64,000 nucleotides of DNA from [Flavobacterium] thermophilum (GTDB lineage: Bacteria; Bacillota; Bacilli; Bacillales; Anoxybacillaceae), in contig UGGS01000001.1 in the NCBI GenBank assembly GCA_900450595.1, positions 1,674,001 through 1,738,000 on the forward strand, read 5' to 3'. This document shows, in pieces, positions 1-9,290 of the stretch (position 1 is the first letter of the stretch; the number at the start of each line of letters is the position of its first letter). Below the pieces are notes generated by a model. The model was given only the letters and a program-made list of their open reading frames with translations, ran no database searches and was not told where the DNA came from. The position numbers and the translations under genes were made by a program.

Positions 1-1366
1 GAATGTCATAAATCAGCATGACCCGCTTTTCGTCCAAATATTGCATATCAACGAACGTGCCGCGCTTTCCTTGGCACAGCTCCATGACCGGCCCGACGTA
101 GTCGTTCGGCACCATGATCGTCGCCTTCACATACGGCTCTTCGATGCGGTCGATTTTCTGTGGATCCGGCATGTTCGTCGGATTGTCGACCGAAACTTCG
201 GTGCCATCGGTCAAATGAACTTTGTAGACGACGCTCGGAGCCGTCGTAATTAAGTCGATATGAAACTCGCGCTCAATCCGCTCTTGAATGATTTCCATAT
301 GCAGCAAGCCGAGAAACCCACAGCGGAAGCCGAACCCAAGCGCCTGCGACGTTTCCGGCTCAAAGTGGAGCGCCGCATCGTTCAATTGCAGCTTCTCGAG
401 CGCCTCGCGCAAGTCATTGTAGCGCGCCGTATCGATCGGATACATGCCGCAAAACACCATCGGGTTGAGCTTCCGGTAGCCGGGGAGCGGCTCGGCGGCC
501 GGCCGTTCGGCGTCGGTGATCGTATCGCCGACACGCGTATCTTTGACATTTTTAATGGACGCTGTCAAATAGCCGACATCGCCGACCGTGAGCTCGTCGA
601 CGATTTTTTGTTTCGGCGTAAAGACGCCGACTTCGGTCACTTCAAATTCTTTGCCGGTCGACATCATTTTAATGCGCTGGCCCGGCTTCACCGTCCCGTC
701 GACAATGCGGACATACGCGACAACGCCGCGGTATGGGTCGTAAAGCGAGTCGAAAATGAGCGCTTTCAGCGGCGCGTCTGGATCGCCCGACGGAGCGGGA
801 ATTTTCTCCACGATTTGTTCCAAGATTTCTTCAATGCCGATGCCGACTTTCGCTGAAGCGAGCACGGCTTCAGACGCATCGAGGCCGATGACGTCCTCGA
901 TTTCTTGGCGGACGCGCTCCGGTTCGGCGCTTGGCAAATCAATTTTGTTAATAACAGGCAAAATTTCCAAGTTGTTATCGATCGCTAAATACACATTTGC
1001 AAGCGTCTGCGCTTCGATGCCTTGCGCCGCATCGACGACCAAAATCGCTCCCTCGCAGGCCGCCAAGCTGCGCGACACTTCGTACGTAAAATCGACATGG
1101 CCCGGCGTATCGATCAAATGGAAAATATACTCCTCGCCATTTTTCGCTTTGTATGTCAACTGGACCGCATTCAATTTGATCGTAATGCCGCGCTCGCGCT
1201 CAAGATCCATCATGTCCAACGTCTGCTCGCGCAACTCGCGCTCCGACAGCGCGCCTGTTTTTTCCAAAATGCGGTCCGCAAGCGTCGATTTTCCGTGGTC
1301 AATGTGAGCGATAATGGAAAAGTTGCGAATCCGTTCCTGCCGTTTCAACCGTTCTTCCCGGTTCAT
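1..1366 (-). CDS. lepA: Elongation factor 4 (LepA), 3' end outside window
   Basis: Translational GTPase that back-translocates stalled ribosomes. Only the first ~455 codons are inside the window; the rest lies beyond base 1. The ATG at 1366 gives [10 protein letters not shown]; the P-loop HIDHGKST is at residues 21-28, followed by DTPGHVDF (G3) and NKID (G4), then the start of the EF-G-like domains. It is downstream of gpr-spoIIP-yqxA on the same strand, the B. subtilis order. The gap to yqxA (about 145 bp) holds only a short GC-rich hairpin. Identification is secure from the motifs; completeness of the 3' end cannot be judged. Confidence 0.97.
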   Translation of the reverse strand, partial: MNREERLKRQERIRNFSIIAHIDHGKSTLADRILEKTGALSERELREQTLDMMDLERERGITIKLNAVQLTYKAKNGEEYIFHLIDTPGHVDFTYEVSRSLAACEGAILVVDAAQGIEAQTLANVYLAIDNNLEILPVINKIDLPSAEPERVRQEIEDVIGLDASEAVLASAKVGIGIEEILEQIVEKIPAPSGDPDAPLKALIFDSLYDPYRGVVAYVRIVDGTVKPGQRIKMMSTGKEFEVTEVGVFTPKQKIVDELTVGDVGYLTASIKNVKDTRVGDTITDAERPAAEPLPGYRKLNPMVFCGMYPIDTARYNDLREALEKLQLNDAALHFEPETSQALGFGFRCGFLGLLHMEIIQERIEREFHIDLITTAPSVVYKVHLTDGTEVSVDNPTNMPDPQKIDRIEEPYVKATIMVPNDYVGPVMELCQGKRGTFVDMQYLDEKRVMLIYDI

Positions 1367-1510
1367 CGTCTCTCACTCCTGCTTTTTCGCAAAACTACAC
1401 TAGCTTTGATTATAGCAACAGAGGAGAGAAGATTCAATGACAAACAAAAAAGCCGCCCATACGAGGCGGTGAATCGTCTGCCGGCGCCGCGCCGAAAGCG
1501 GCGGACCGAT

Positions 1511-1849
1511 TTAGTCGACGGCCCGCCCGGCGAGCGAAAGCAGCGTTTCCACAAGCGCGGTTGCGCCATCGGCCAGCCGCCGGCCGAGTTCAGAAAAGAG
1601 GTTGAACGTTTTCAGTTCCCGAACCACTTCTTGTTTTTTCTGCAAATCGCCCGCCGCCACTGTCTGCCCGAACACGGCTGCCTCAATCTCCCCGTTTCCG
1701 TTTTTCTCGAGATCAATGACGGCGGGAAGCGACGGATCCGCATAGCCGCGCATCTTCTCAATGCCGCGGTGCGCCTGCTGCATGCCGAGCAGCACGCCAA
1801 AAAACAAGAGGAAAAGCGCTGCGCTAAACCGGATGAACCATCTTGCCAT
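1511..1849 (-). CDS. yqxA: YqxA family protein (DUF3679)
   Basis: Small protein of 112 residues with one N-terminal membrane segment (about residues 7-24, FSAALFLLFFGVLLGM) followed by a polar domain, so probably membrane-anchored with the bulk outside. Its function is not established. It sits between spoIIP and lepA, as yqxA does in B. subtilis, and starts 15 bp after the spoIIP stop, so the two are probably co-transcribed. The assignment rests on position, length and topology more than on a diagnostic motif. Confidence 0.75.
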   Translation of the reverse strand: MARWFIRFSAALFLLFFGVLLGMQQAHRGIEKMRGYADPSLPAVIDLEKNGNGEIEAAVFGQTVAAGDLQKKQEVVRELKTFNLFSELGRRLADGATALVETLLSLAGRAVD

Positions 1850-1864
1850 ATGCGATGCCCCTTT

Positions 1865-3064
1865 TTACTTTTTCTCCGCCGGAGCCGGCGCCTCGACTTT
1901 TTCCGCCTGCCAATAATACTCGCTGAACACATCGGCAAAGGCCGCAGCCGAACGGAACAGCTCGGCGAACGTATTGTCGACGCCGCCAAACTCCACTAAA
2001 ATGGCGTTCCTGGATAAATCTTGGTTAAATTTCCCATCGGTTCCTGCTCCTTGCTTCTTAATGACCCCGCGGCTCAACCCCGGGTATTTCTTCTGCAGCA
2101 AATGGTGCAGCTCGGTCGCCAGCTGCAAGTTTTTTTCGTATTCCGCGTTCTCGCCGCCGACGATAAACGCCACGCGCGCGTAATCAACACCGTTGATCGT
2201 CGTGGTCGTATACTTTCGGCGATGCGCATCGCGGTGAATATCAACAAAATATTGCAAGTCACGGTTTTGCTTCATCGCTGCCACGACCGTCTGCCGCGAC
2301 ATGTGATACGCCTGGGCGTATGTCATTCCTTTTTTCAACAGCTCCGCTTCGATGTCGGTTTTGTTCACTTGCGCGCCGATGCCCCTCTTCTCCAATTCTT
2401 CCATCAATTTCTCCCCGACTTTGGTCACATTCACGCTCCGGTGAAACGCCAAATTTGGATCGGTCACGCCTTTTAAAGCCGGCAAATACGACTCGCGCGT
2501 ATGTGTATGGTAAATATAGACGACTTTTCGGCCTTGCGTCGTCTGCTTCGGGGGCGGGAGCGCTTTTTCGTCTTGGGTTTGCTCGGCTTGCTCAAGCTCC
2601 TCGACTGACGCCTGCCGCTCGGCAAGCATCACTTCCAGCGGCGGCGCCGACTCATACGGGATGTTCGTGTAGTCGGTCCCTTCTCCGGCGATTAAAATTT
2701 TGCTGTCATACAAGGCAAAGCCCGGCAGCTCGCTGCCGAGCAAGCTGCGCGGATCGTCGGGGTTGATGCTTGTCGCCAAGCGGAACAACAGCGATGAATA
2801 GTTCGTCTGTTGCCGCTCTTTTGGAAGCATTTGGAGAAAATACCGGTTTTCGAGCCCAAACAGGCGAATGAACATCTCTTCCGGAAAATGGGCGGCCATA
2901 TCGTTCAGCGATGATGACGACGGACGGTATTCGGGCCGCAGCGACGTAAGCGCTCCGACGAGCATAAACATCATCATGCATCCAAGGATGATGAGCATAA
3001 ACAGTTTTTTTAAGCTGGCTCCTGGAACGGCGATCACGACGTTGGGGGAGCGCCATCGTTTCAT
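1865..3064 (-). CDS. spoIIP: Stage II sporulation protein P
   Basis: Peptidoglycan amidase/endopeptidase that, with SpoIID and SpoIIM, thins septal peptidoglycan and drives engulfment of the forespore. The protein has 399 residues with a membrane anchor near residues 20-44 and a C-terminal hydrolase domain (about 175-385). Visible catalytic-domain signatures are YHTHTRESYLP, DIHRDAHRR and VEFGGVDN, the histidine and acidic ligands typical of the family. A GGTGGG ribosome site precedes the ATG. It lies just downstream of gpr, as in other Bacillaceae. Confident call. Confidence 0.95.
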   Translation of the reverse strand: MKRWRSPNVVIAVPGASLKKLFMLIILGCMMMFMLVGALTSLRPEYRPSSSSLNDMAAHFPEEMFIRLFGLENRYFLQMLPKERQQTNYSSLLFRLATSINPDDPRSLLGSELPGFALYDSKILIAGEGTDYTNIPYESAPPLEVMLAERQASVEELEQAEQTQDEKALPPPKQTTQGRKVVYIYHTHTRESYLPALKGVTDPNLAFHRSVNVTKVGEKLMEELEKRGIGAQVNKTDIEAELLKKGMTYAQAYHMSRQTVVAAMKQNRDLQYFVDIHRDAHRRKYTTTTINGVDYARVAFIVGGENAEYEKNLQLATELHHLLQKKYPGLSRGVIKKQGAGTDGKFNQDLSRNAILVEFGGVDNTFAELFRSAAAFADVFSEYYWQAEKVEAPAPAEKK

Positions 3065-3138
3065 ATTCCCACCCTTTCCCGGCTTGTCTCCTCACTTTAA
3101 CGTATGGCCAAGCCGGGAAAGATAGAACCGTTTTTTGT

Positions 3139-4257
3139 CTAGTGGGTGTAAGAGCCGACGTTGCCTTGGTCAACCTGCCGGTGCAGCGCCGCGTTCAAGC
3201 CGCCGGCCAGTAAGTTCGCCATATCGCCGATGAACGAATCGACCTCTTTTGGCGTCACCATTAAGTTATGACCGAGCGGGGCGAGCACTTCGTAAATCAG
3301 ACGCCGCTTTTCTTCATCACCAAGCGTGCCGACCATGCCGAGAAACGTCGACCGTTCGGTTGGCGACGGCATATCTTGCTCCGTCAGCTTCTTTTTGCGC
3401 CCGAACGCCCAGCCGGCCGGAGCCAGCGCGCTTGACGGCCGCTGGCTTTCGCGCATTTCGCGGCCGAAATGCTTTAAAATGAAATCGATCGTATCGCTTG
3501 TGATCGAAACGGCATCGACGACCGTCGGGACGCCGATCGAGATGACCGGGATGCCGAGCGTCTCGTAGCTCAATTCTTTCCGCTTGTTGCCAACGCCCGA
3601 GCCGGGGTGGATGCCGGTGTCGGAAATTTGGATCGTCGCGTTGACCCGTTCGATTGAACGGGCGGCCAGCGCATCGATGACGATGACAAAATCCGGCTTC
3701 GTTTTCCGGACGACGCCATCAATAATATCGCTCGTCTCAATGCCGGTCGTTCCCATCACCCCTGGAGCGAGGGCGCTCACCGGGCGAAATCCTTCCTCAA
3801 CACTTTCCGGCTGCAATTGAAACAGATGACGGGTGACAAGCACGTTTTCCACCGTCAGCGGCCCAAGCGCATCCGGCGTGACGTTTTGGTTGCCAAGCCC
3901 GACAATTAGGCAGCTCGCTTGCTCGGGAATGCGGAGCCGTTGTAAAAAGGCGCTCAGTTGTTCCGAAAAAATACGCTGCACTTTTTGCTGCAATTCCGTA
4001 TTTTGTTCACGGATGCCTTGCGCCTCAATCGTCACATAATGGCCCGGCTTTTTGCCGATCGATGCCGCTCCTTGTTCCGTGACGTGCACGTGCGACAGCT
4101 TGACGCCATCGATCTCTTGGTCGCGGATGATGACCCCCTCAATCGGGGAGGCGCCTTCCTTTTTTTGTTGCAAACGCTCCTCGACCGCAATTTCATGCGC
4201 CTCGATCGCCAAGTCGGTGCGCACCGAATACATGCGCAAATCGAGCGGCTGTTTCAT
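3139..4257 (-). CDS. gpr: Germination protease (GPR)
   Basis: Aspartic-type endoprotease that degrades small acid-soluble spore proteins early in germination. The 372-residue protein begins with a short pro-region ending around [11 protein letters not shown], which resembles the SASP cleavage site and is where the zymogen is known to mature itself. Conserved blocks include [21 protein letters not shown] and [19 protein letters not shown] lies 8 bases before the ATG. Divergent from rpsT; a forespore-type promoter candidate lies upstream. Full-length for the family. Confidence 0.96.
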   Translation of the reverse strand: MKQPLDLRMYSVRTDLAIEAHEIAVEERLQQKKEGASPIEGVIIRDQEIDGVKLSHVHVTEQGAASIGKKPGHYVTIEAQGIREQNTELQQKVQRIFSEQLSAFLQRLRIPEQASCLIVGLGNQNVTPDALGPLTVENVLVTRHLFQLQPESVEEGFRPVSALAPGVMGTTGIETSDIIDGVVRKTKPDFVIVIDALAARSIERVNATIQISDTGIHPGSGVGNKRKELSYETLGIPVISIGVPTVVDAVSITSDTIDFILKHFGREMRESQRPSSALAPAGWAFGRKKKLTEQDMPSPTERSTFLGMVGTLGDEEKRRLIYEVLAPLGHNLMVTPKEVDSFIGDMANLLAGGLNAALHRQVDQGNVGSYTH

Positions 4258-4284
4258 GTCGTTCCTCCTTGTGCCGTTTTCTTT

Positions 4285-4315
4285 TATTGTCGCCGCAATG
4301 AAGCGCCGTCATTCA
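4285..4315 (-). promoter_or_regulatory. Candidate forespore sigma (F/G) promoter of gpr
   Basis: On the minus strand TGAATG is followed after 17 bases by CGACAATA, 30-60 bases before the gpr ATG. This resembles the sigma-G/sigma-F pattern (TGAATA, then a CATACTA-like element). gpr is forespore-expressed in B. subtilis, which fits. The -10 match is imperfect, so this is a candidate only. Confidence 0.4.
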
Positions 4316-4346
4316 TATTTCGTAAAGGATTTTTGCTTGAACACTC

Positions 4347-4375
4347 TTGCATAATCAAAACACGTTTGATAGAAT
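4347..4375 (+). promoter_or_regulatory. Candidate sigma-A promoter of rpsT
   Basis: TTGCAT and TAGAAT separated by exactly 17 bases, about 55 bp before the rpsT start. The -10 matches consensus at 5 of 6, the -35 only at 3 of 6. It is the best vegetative promoter visible in the gpr/rpsT gap. Confidence 0.45.
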
Positions 4376-4429
4376 AACACTTGTTCTTGTTCAGAGCAAA
4401 AATCGGAACGATAACGGAGGTGAACGGAC

Positions 4430-4699
4430 GTGGCGAACATTAAATCGGCGATCAAACGCGCGAAAACGAGCGAAAAACGTCGGGCCCACAACGCCTCGAT
4501 GAAATCGGCCATGCGCACGGCCATCAAAAAATTTGAAGCGCTCGTTGAATTGAAAGACGTGGAAAAAGCGCAAGAAGCGTTCATTGTCGCGTCGAAAAAA
4601 TTAGACAAAGCCGCGAGCAAAGGCCTTATCCATAAAAATGCCGCCAGCCGGCAAAAATCGCGCTTAGCGAAAAAATTGAACAGCATTCAAGCTTCCTAA
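4430..4699 (+). CDS. rpsT: 30S ribosomal protein S20
   Basis: Primary 16S rRNA-binding protein of the small subunit. 89 residues, highly basic, starting (M)[17 protein letters not shown] and helical throughout, which is diagnostic for S20. The start codon is GTG at 4430, with GGAGGTGAAC directly upstream. It is a single-gene unit on the plus strand between divergent gpr and convergent holA, followed at once by a strong terminator. The same gpr/rpsT/holA order occurs in B. subtilis. Confidence 0.98.
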   Translation: MANIKSAIKRAKTSEKRRAHNASMKSAMRTAIKKFEALVELKDVEKAQEAFIVASKKLDKAASKGLIHKNAASRQKSRLAKKLNSIQAS

Positions 4700-4701
4700 T
4701 G

Positions 4702-4732
4702 AAAAACGACCTGGCGCCAGGTCGTTTTTTTG
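4702..4732 (+). terminator. Intrinsic terminator of rpsT
   Basis: A stem of about 12 bp (AAACGACCTGG pairing with CCAGGTCGTTT) ends in a run of seven T, starting 3 bases after the rpsT stop. A textbook rho-independent terminator. Confidence 0.92.
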
Positions 4733-4804
4733 TCCCCTCTTTTTTCTTTGTGGCGCCGCCATGCAGGCGAAGCAGACGGCAAAAAAGCCAACGGCGCATG
4801 CTTT

Positions 4805-5842
4805 TTATCGCTGGCTTTTCCGCCCCGGGCGAGCGCCCCAACGCATCAACAACAGCTCAACGGCCAACCGGCGGTCCATGGCTCCGCTTTTTACGTCATA
4901 ATCAGCGGCGGCCAGCTCGGTGATCGCTTCCGTCAGCTCCGCATCGGAAAAGCGGGCGGCTTGGGCAAGGGCGAGCTTGACGCGGAACGGATGCACGTTG
5001 AGGGCCGAAGCGATTTGCGTCTGCCCATAACCTGTTTGGGCGAGCCATTTCACTTGCGCCAACAGGCGGAAATGGCTTGCAAGCAACGCCAAAATTTTGA
5101 TCGGCTCCTCATTATGTTCAAGCAAATCGTAAAACGTCTGCAATGCTCCCGGGATATCGCGCCTCGCCACTTGTTCGACAAGCGCAAAGACGTTTTCTTC
5201 CGGCGTGCGAGCGACAAGCTGCTCGACGGCCGCCTCATCCACCACTCCGCCCGGTCCGGCAAACAAAGCGAGCTTGTCGATTTCGTTCGCCAGCGCGGAC
5301 AACCGCGTTCCGGCCCGCTGCAAAAGCAGCTCAATGGCTTCCTCGGCCACCGATGCTCCTTGGCTTTCCAACCGGCGGCGCACCCAAGCGCGCAGCTCCG
5401 CTTCCTGAAGCGGGGCGGCGGCCACAACTTCGCACTGCTCCTTGGCGAGCTTGGTAATTCTTTTCCGCTCATCGAGCTTGTCATACGGCGCCAAAAAGAC
5501 GACGATCGAGAACGGCGCCGGCGCCCTGAAATAGTTCTCCAGCTTAGCCAAATCGTGCTCGATCTCTTTGTCCTTTTCCGCCGTAAAAAAATATGGATTC
5601 TTCACCAAAATGACGCGCCGTTCGCCGAAAAACGGCACTGTCTCCGCCTCCTCAAGCGCCGCCTGCACCGGCGTTTCCTCGCAGTCGTACACGGCCAGAT
5701 TCCACTCGCGCTCCTCCTCGCTAAGAGCCGCCTTGACGAGGCGGTCATACGTTTCCGTTAATAAAAACGGCTCGCTGCCATATAATAAATAAAGCGGAGA
5801 AAACCGCCGTTTTTCCATGTTTCCCCATACACGTTCCAACAT
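4805..5842 (-). CDS. holA: DNA polymerase III subunit delta (YqeN)
   Basis: Clamp-loader subunit that opens the beta sliding clamp during replication. 345 residues. The N-terminal LYLLYGSEPFLL and the VKNPYFFTAEKD block match the delta AAA+-like fold; NEEPIKILALLASHFRLL and NVHPFRVKLALAQA in the C-terminal half are typical of Bacillus YqeN. The start at 5842 is preferred over the internal ATG at 5818 because GAGAAGGGAAC precedes it and the N-terminus then aligns with B. subtilis YqeN. Convergent with rpsT. Confidence 0.94.
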   Translation of the reverse strand: MLERVWGNMEKRRFSPLYLLYGSEPFLLTETYDRLVKAALSEEEREWNLAVYDCEETPVQAALEEAETVPFFGERRVILVKNPYFFTAEKDKEIEHDLAKLENYFRAPAPFSIVVFLAPYDKLDERKRITKLAKEQCEVVAAAPLQEAELRAWVRRRLESQGASVAEEAIELLLQRAGTRLSALANEIDKLALFAGPGGVVDEAAVEQLVARTPEENVFALVEQVARRDIPGALQTFYDLLEHNEEPIKILALLASHFRLLAQVKWLAQTGYGQTQIASALNVHPFRVKLALAQAARFSDAELTEAITELAAADYDVKSGAMDRRLAVELLLMRWGARPGRKSQR

Positions 5843-5908
5843 GTTCCCTTCTCCATTTCCAAGCGAAAGTCTCTTCTAGAAAGATACACCGTTTTTCGCC
5901 ATTTTACA

Positions 5909-5945
5909 AGGGAACCGGCCGTCGGGAAAACCGGTTCCCCTTTAT
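5909..5945. other. GC-rich hairpin in the holA/yqzM gap
   Basis: GGGAACCGG (5910-5918) pairs with CCGGTTCCC (5931-5939) around a 12-base loop, but no clean T-run follows on either strand. The rest of the gap (5843-6126) shows nothing else convincing. It may be a weak terminator or part of the divergent control region. Confidence 0.35.
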
Positions 5946-6126
5946 ATAAACGCCAGCCGACAAGTCCTAGGACCTTATCAGCCAGCGGGTTATTTTTATG
6001 TTTTCCCAGCCGTTTGAAAGTATTTGTGTCAACTGTTGTCAAGGAAGGAAAACAAGCGGGCGGCGGTAGATTTTTTCATCATTTTCGTCTATACTAAAAA
6101 TGATTGTGCAGAGGAGGGGGAAAGCG

Positions 6127-6261
6127 ATGAACGTATTTGAAAAAGAAGTGCAAAGCCAACGAAATGACGCCGTCGATTCCGCCGTCGGATTCATCGTGTC
6201 GTTCGGCTTTTTCGCCACCATGTTCATCATCGCCACGCTGATCGAATTTTTCGGCCGGTAA
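6127..6261 (+). CDS. yqzM: YqzM family small membrane protein
   Basis: A 44-residue protein starting MNVFEKEVQSQRNDAVDSA, with a single hydrophobic helix in its C-terminal half (about residues 20-40). AGAGGAGGGG lies upstream of the ATG. It lies between holA and comEC, as yqzM does in B. subtilis, and is followed by its own terminator. No function is known. Length, sequence style and position all fit. Confidence 0.88.
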   Translation: MNVFEKEVQSQRNDAVDSAVGFIVSFGFFATMFIIATLIEFFGR

Positions 6262-6292
6262 GGATTGCTTGCACAAGCAATCCTTATTTTTT
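6261..6292 (+). terminator. Intrinsic terminator of yqzM
   Basis: AGGATTGCTT pairs perfectly with AAGCAATCCT around a 4-base loop and is followed by TATTTTTT. It starts at the last base of the yqzM stop codon. The 3' end of comEC is only about 40 bp away on the opposite strand. Confidence 0.92.
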
Positions 6293-6331
6293 GTCTTGGC
6301 TGAAACGTTCCGTTTTTTTGTGCACTACATC

Positions 6332-8581
6332 TTATGGTTTCATCACCTGAAAGGTTCCACCGTTTTCGCCATACACATAGCGAATGGCTCCGTTTTCATC
6401 CGTCCGCCAAACGATCGCCCGCTGTTGCCTAAGCCGCATAAGCACCTCGGAGGACGGATGCCCGTAGCGATTGTAGCGGCCGACGGAAATGATGGCCGCT
6501 CGCGGCTTGATTGTCCGCAAAAACGGCTCTGTTGTCGACGTTTTGCTGCCGTGGTGGGCGACTTTCAATACATCGGCACGCAGCGTCGGATAAGCATCGA
6601 TGAGCGCCTGTTCCGCCTCTTCTTCGATGTCCCCAGCAAACAGCCATATCAAGCCGCCGAGACGGGCGAGCAACACAAGCGAGCCGTTATTATCCTCATT
6701 GTTTCCCGCCTCCGGGTGCAATACGGAAAACGCGGCATCCCCCACCTTCCACCGATCCCCCCGCACGCTGGCGGCCACCGGCACGGAAAACGGGCGCGCC
6801 ATCGCCTTGACGGCCGGCAGCGCTCCTGGGCTTGTGACAATCTTCTTGACGCGCACGGCTCCCATCACCTCGGGAGCAGCCCCGATATGGTCGGCGTCAT
6901 CGTGCGTCAAAATCAGTTGATCAAGCGTCCTCACCCCTTGGGCTTTTAAAAACGGCACGACAACGTCGCGGCCGACGGCAAACGGCCGCGACCGCTTGCG
7001 CCACGGTTCGCGCGCCCATTCCGGCGTCCCGCTGGTATCAATGAGATAGACTGCTTTTCGATAAGGGAGCTCAATATAAATACAGTCCCCTTGCCCAACA
7101 TCCAATACCGTCACTTCCCCTTTCGGATCCACATACGGGGCGGCCAGCTGAAGCGCCGTCGCCGCCGCCACCGCTGTCAATCCGCGGAGCAGGCGGCCGC
7201 GTTCCCAATCCAAAAACGCCGCCGCGATGGCCGTCAGATAGCCAGCTAAGCACCACGGCTCCGGACGGCCGAGCACAAGCATAAACGGGTGATCGGCCGC
7301 GAAAAAATAGACAACCGCGTCTGTCAGCTCAATGAGACGGCTAAACAGCCAAATGAGCGGAGAAAAGGAAAAAACTGCGGATAGAAAAGCAATGGGCAAA
7401 ATGACAAATGAATACCAAGGGACGAAGAAGACATTCAGCCCTATGCTCCAAACAGAAATTTCATAAAAATGGTAAAGCAAAATCGGCAGCGCGGCAAGCT
7501 GAGCGGCGAGCGCGGTCTGAAGCAAGTTTTGGAGCATCGAACGAGCAGAGGCGAGCACCGACACATGGGCGAGAAGGGCAAACGTGACAAGAAATGATAG
7601 TTGAAAACCGACATCCCAAACCATATATGGGTCAAAGACGAGCAGGGCAAGCGCTGTCCAACTCAACGCATCCAGCGGATGGATCCTTCCTTTTTTCCAC
7701 TGGACGGCCAATACAATCATCCCGGTCGCACAGGCGCGCAGCACCGACGGCGAAGCGCCGGCGAGCACCGCATACATAGGCAAGAAAACGAGCAAAGCAA
7801 GCACGGCCGCTTCGCGCGTCACAAACCGAATGGCAACGGCCAACGCAGCGCCGACAAGCAGGGTGACATGGCCGCCGGAAATGGCCAACAAATGGATGAT
7901 CCCGAGCTGCTGGTAACCGCTAATCACTTCCTCGTCCAACGAGCGGCGTTCGCCATAAATGAGCGCAGCGGCGATGCCAGCCGCTTCCGGCGGAAACCGG
8001 GCTTCAATGCGGCGGACGCCAGCCTCACGAATCGCCTCAAGCCGTTCGATGATGGTGGGACGGACGCGCACGCAAGCGGAAAGATCGATCGCCTCAGGGA
8101 GAAAGAGCCAATGGATACGATGGCGGCGCAAATAACGGCGGTAATCAAATGCATACGGATTGCCAGCTGGCATCGGGCGCTCAAGCGTTCCGGTGACGCG
8201 GCATACCGTTCCAGGCACCAGGTGCGCTTGCAGCGTCTCTTTTTCCGCAGCCGTCCGAATGATGTAACGGAGCTGCACCCGCTCCTTGCCAGCTTGCACC
8301 GCCGCCTGCAATCGATCACCGTCAATTGCCGGCGCGGCGGAAAAACGAACGGAAAGCGAATGACGGCCGCCGGAAAGGGAAGTGTTGTTATGATAGTCAA
8401 CGATGAGAAAATAGGCAAAAAAGGAGAGAGCGGCAACGAGAGAAGGAAGGAAACAGTGCGGCCGGCGGATGAAAAGAAGAAGGAGATACACAACGAGGAG
8501 AAGACAGGCGGTTGGGGACGGCGAGGCCGCCGCGACGGCCAAAAGCGCCGCCGCAGCGGGATAGACGGCTTGTCCTTTCAT
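6332..8581 (-). CDS. comEC: DNA internalization protein ComEC/Rec2
   Basis: Polytopic membrane channel that carries single-stranded DNA into the cell in competence. 749 residues from the ATG at 8581: N-terminal membrane segments and OB-like region, a central competence domain (GERRSLDEEVISGYQQLGIIHL, then AISGGHVTLL), and a C-terminal metallo-beta-lactamase-like domain with DVGQGDCIYIE, LTHDDADHIG and VAHHGSKTS. The start overlaps the comEB stop (ATGA), so the open frame running further upstream is not used. Last gene of the comE operon. Confidence 0.95.
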   Translation of the reverse strand: MKGQAVYPAAAALLAVAAASPSPTACLLLVVYLLLLFIRRPHCFLPSLVAALSFFAYFLIVDYHNNTSLSGGRHSLSVRFSAAPAIDGDRLQAAVQAGKERVQLRYIIRTAAEKETLQAHLVPGTVCRVTGTLERPMPAGNPYAFDYRRYLRRHRIHWLFLPEAIDLSACVRVRPTIIERLEAIREAGVRRIEARFPPEAAGIAAALIYGERRSLDEEVISGYQQLGIIHLLAISGGHVTLLVGAALAVAIRFVTREAAVLALLVFLPMYAVLAGASPSVLRACATGMIVLAVQWKKGRIHPLDALSWTALALLVFDPYMVWDVGFQLSFLVTFALLAHVSVLASARSMLQNLLQTALAAQLAALPILLYHFYEISVWSIGLNVFFVPWYSFVILPIAFLSAVFSFSPLIWLFSRLIELTDAVVYFFAADHPFMLVLGRPEPWCLAGYLTAIAAAFLDWERGRLLRGLTAVAAATALQLAAPYVDPKGEVTVLDVGQGDCIYIELPYRKAVYLIDTSGTPEWAREPWRKRSRPFAVGRDVVVPFLKAQGVRTLDQLILTHDDADHIGAAPEVMGAVRVKKIVTSPGALPAVKAMARPFSVPVAASVRGDRWKVGDAAFSVLHPEAGNNEDNNGSLVLLARLGGLIWLFAGDIEEEAEQALIDAYPTLRADVLKVAHHGSKTSTTEPFLRTIKPRAAIISVGRYNRYGHPSSEVLMRLRQQRAIVWRTDENGAIRYVYGENGGTFQVMKP

Positions 8582-9045
8582 GATTCCCCGCCGCCGGAAA
8601 GCAAGGCGAACACATCCATTTTCAGCGGCACTTGCACGAGACGGACGCCAGCTTGAGCAAACAGCTCCAAGGCGTACGGGTGGTTTTTGTAGTCTTGGGC
8701 GTAATAGACCGCGCGGATGCCGCTTTGAATGATCGCCTTGCAGCAATGCAAGCACGGAAAATGAGTGACATACATCTCCGCCCCCTCGGTCGGGACGCCG
8801 AATTTGGCGCATTGCAAAATCGCGTTCATTTCGGCGTGAATCGTCCGCACACAATGACCGTCAATGACGTAGCACCCCTCATCAATGCAATGGGCGCCGC
8901 CGGCGATCGACCCGTTGTACCCGCCGGCGATGATGCGCTTATCGCGCACGATCGTCGCTCCGACGGCGAGCCTCGTGCACGTGCTGCGCAGCGCAAGCAA
9001 ATGGCTTTGCGCCATAAAGTATTGATCCCATGTGATGCGTTCCAT
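8578..9045 (-). CDS. comEB: ComE operon protein 2, dCMP deaminase family
   Basis: 155-residue zinc-dependent deaminase of the deoxycytidylate deaminase family. The HAEMNAI motif holds the catalytic Glu and a zinc His; PCLHCCKAI provides the paired Cys ligands. The start at 9045 is favoured by GGAGGG a few bases upstream and by homologous length. It overlaps comEC by 4 bases. In B. subtilis it follows comEA directly; here the TnpB element lies between them. Its role in competence is minor or unclear. Confidence 0.94.
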   Translation of the reverse strand: MERITWDQYFMAQSHLLALRSTCTRLAVGATIVRDKRIIAGGYNGSIAGGAHCIDEGCYVIDGHCVRTIHAEMNAILQCAKFGVPTEGAEMYVTHFPCLHCCKAIIQSGIRAVYYAQDYKNHPYALELFAQAGVRLVQVPLKMDVFALLSGGGES

Positions 9046-9140
9046 TTTCCATCCCTCCGCTCGTGTCCATGCTTTTAGTCTACCCACTGCCTCCTGCCCC
9101 CGTCAACGCCGAAAAACGTCCACAGCAGCCTTGATCCGCC

Positions 9141-9290
9141 GTGAACTACCCCCACTTAATTTTCTAGCGAAAATTTGAAGTGGGGGCTTCCAAAGAAGTT
9201 TGACTGCTTCAAGCAATCCTTATTCTTTGAGGCGTGTCCACTTCGCCGCTAGAGCATAAGACACTCAGGTCTACAGCTTTACTTTTCTTT
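9141..9290 (-). ncRNA. Predicted omega RNA (guide RNA) of the TnpB element
   Basis: TnpB proteins use a noncoding RNA that overlaps the tnpB 3' end and runs through the element end into flanking DNA, whose first bases act as guide. Here that region includes the tnpB C-terminal codons, a 9-bp hairpin (CCCCCACTT/AAGTGGGGG) and the terminal TAGTTCAC. The next 20 flanking bases on the minus strand, GGCGGATCAAGGCTGCTGTG, would be the guide. This is inference from family knowledge; the 5' end is not defined by the sequence. Confidence 0.45.

Noticed and set aside
8582..8854. 91-residue N-terminal extension of ComEC
   Set aside because: It is the comEB coding region read in another frame; the ATGA overlap gives the normal ComEC start.
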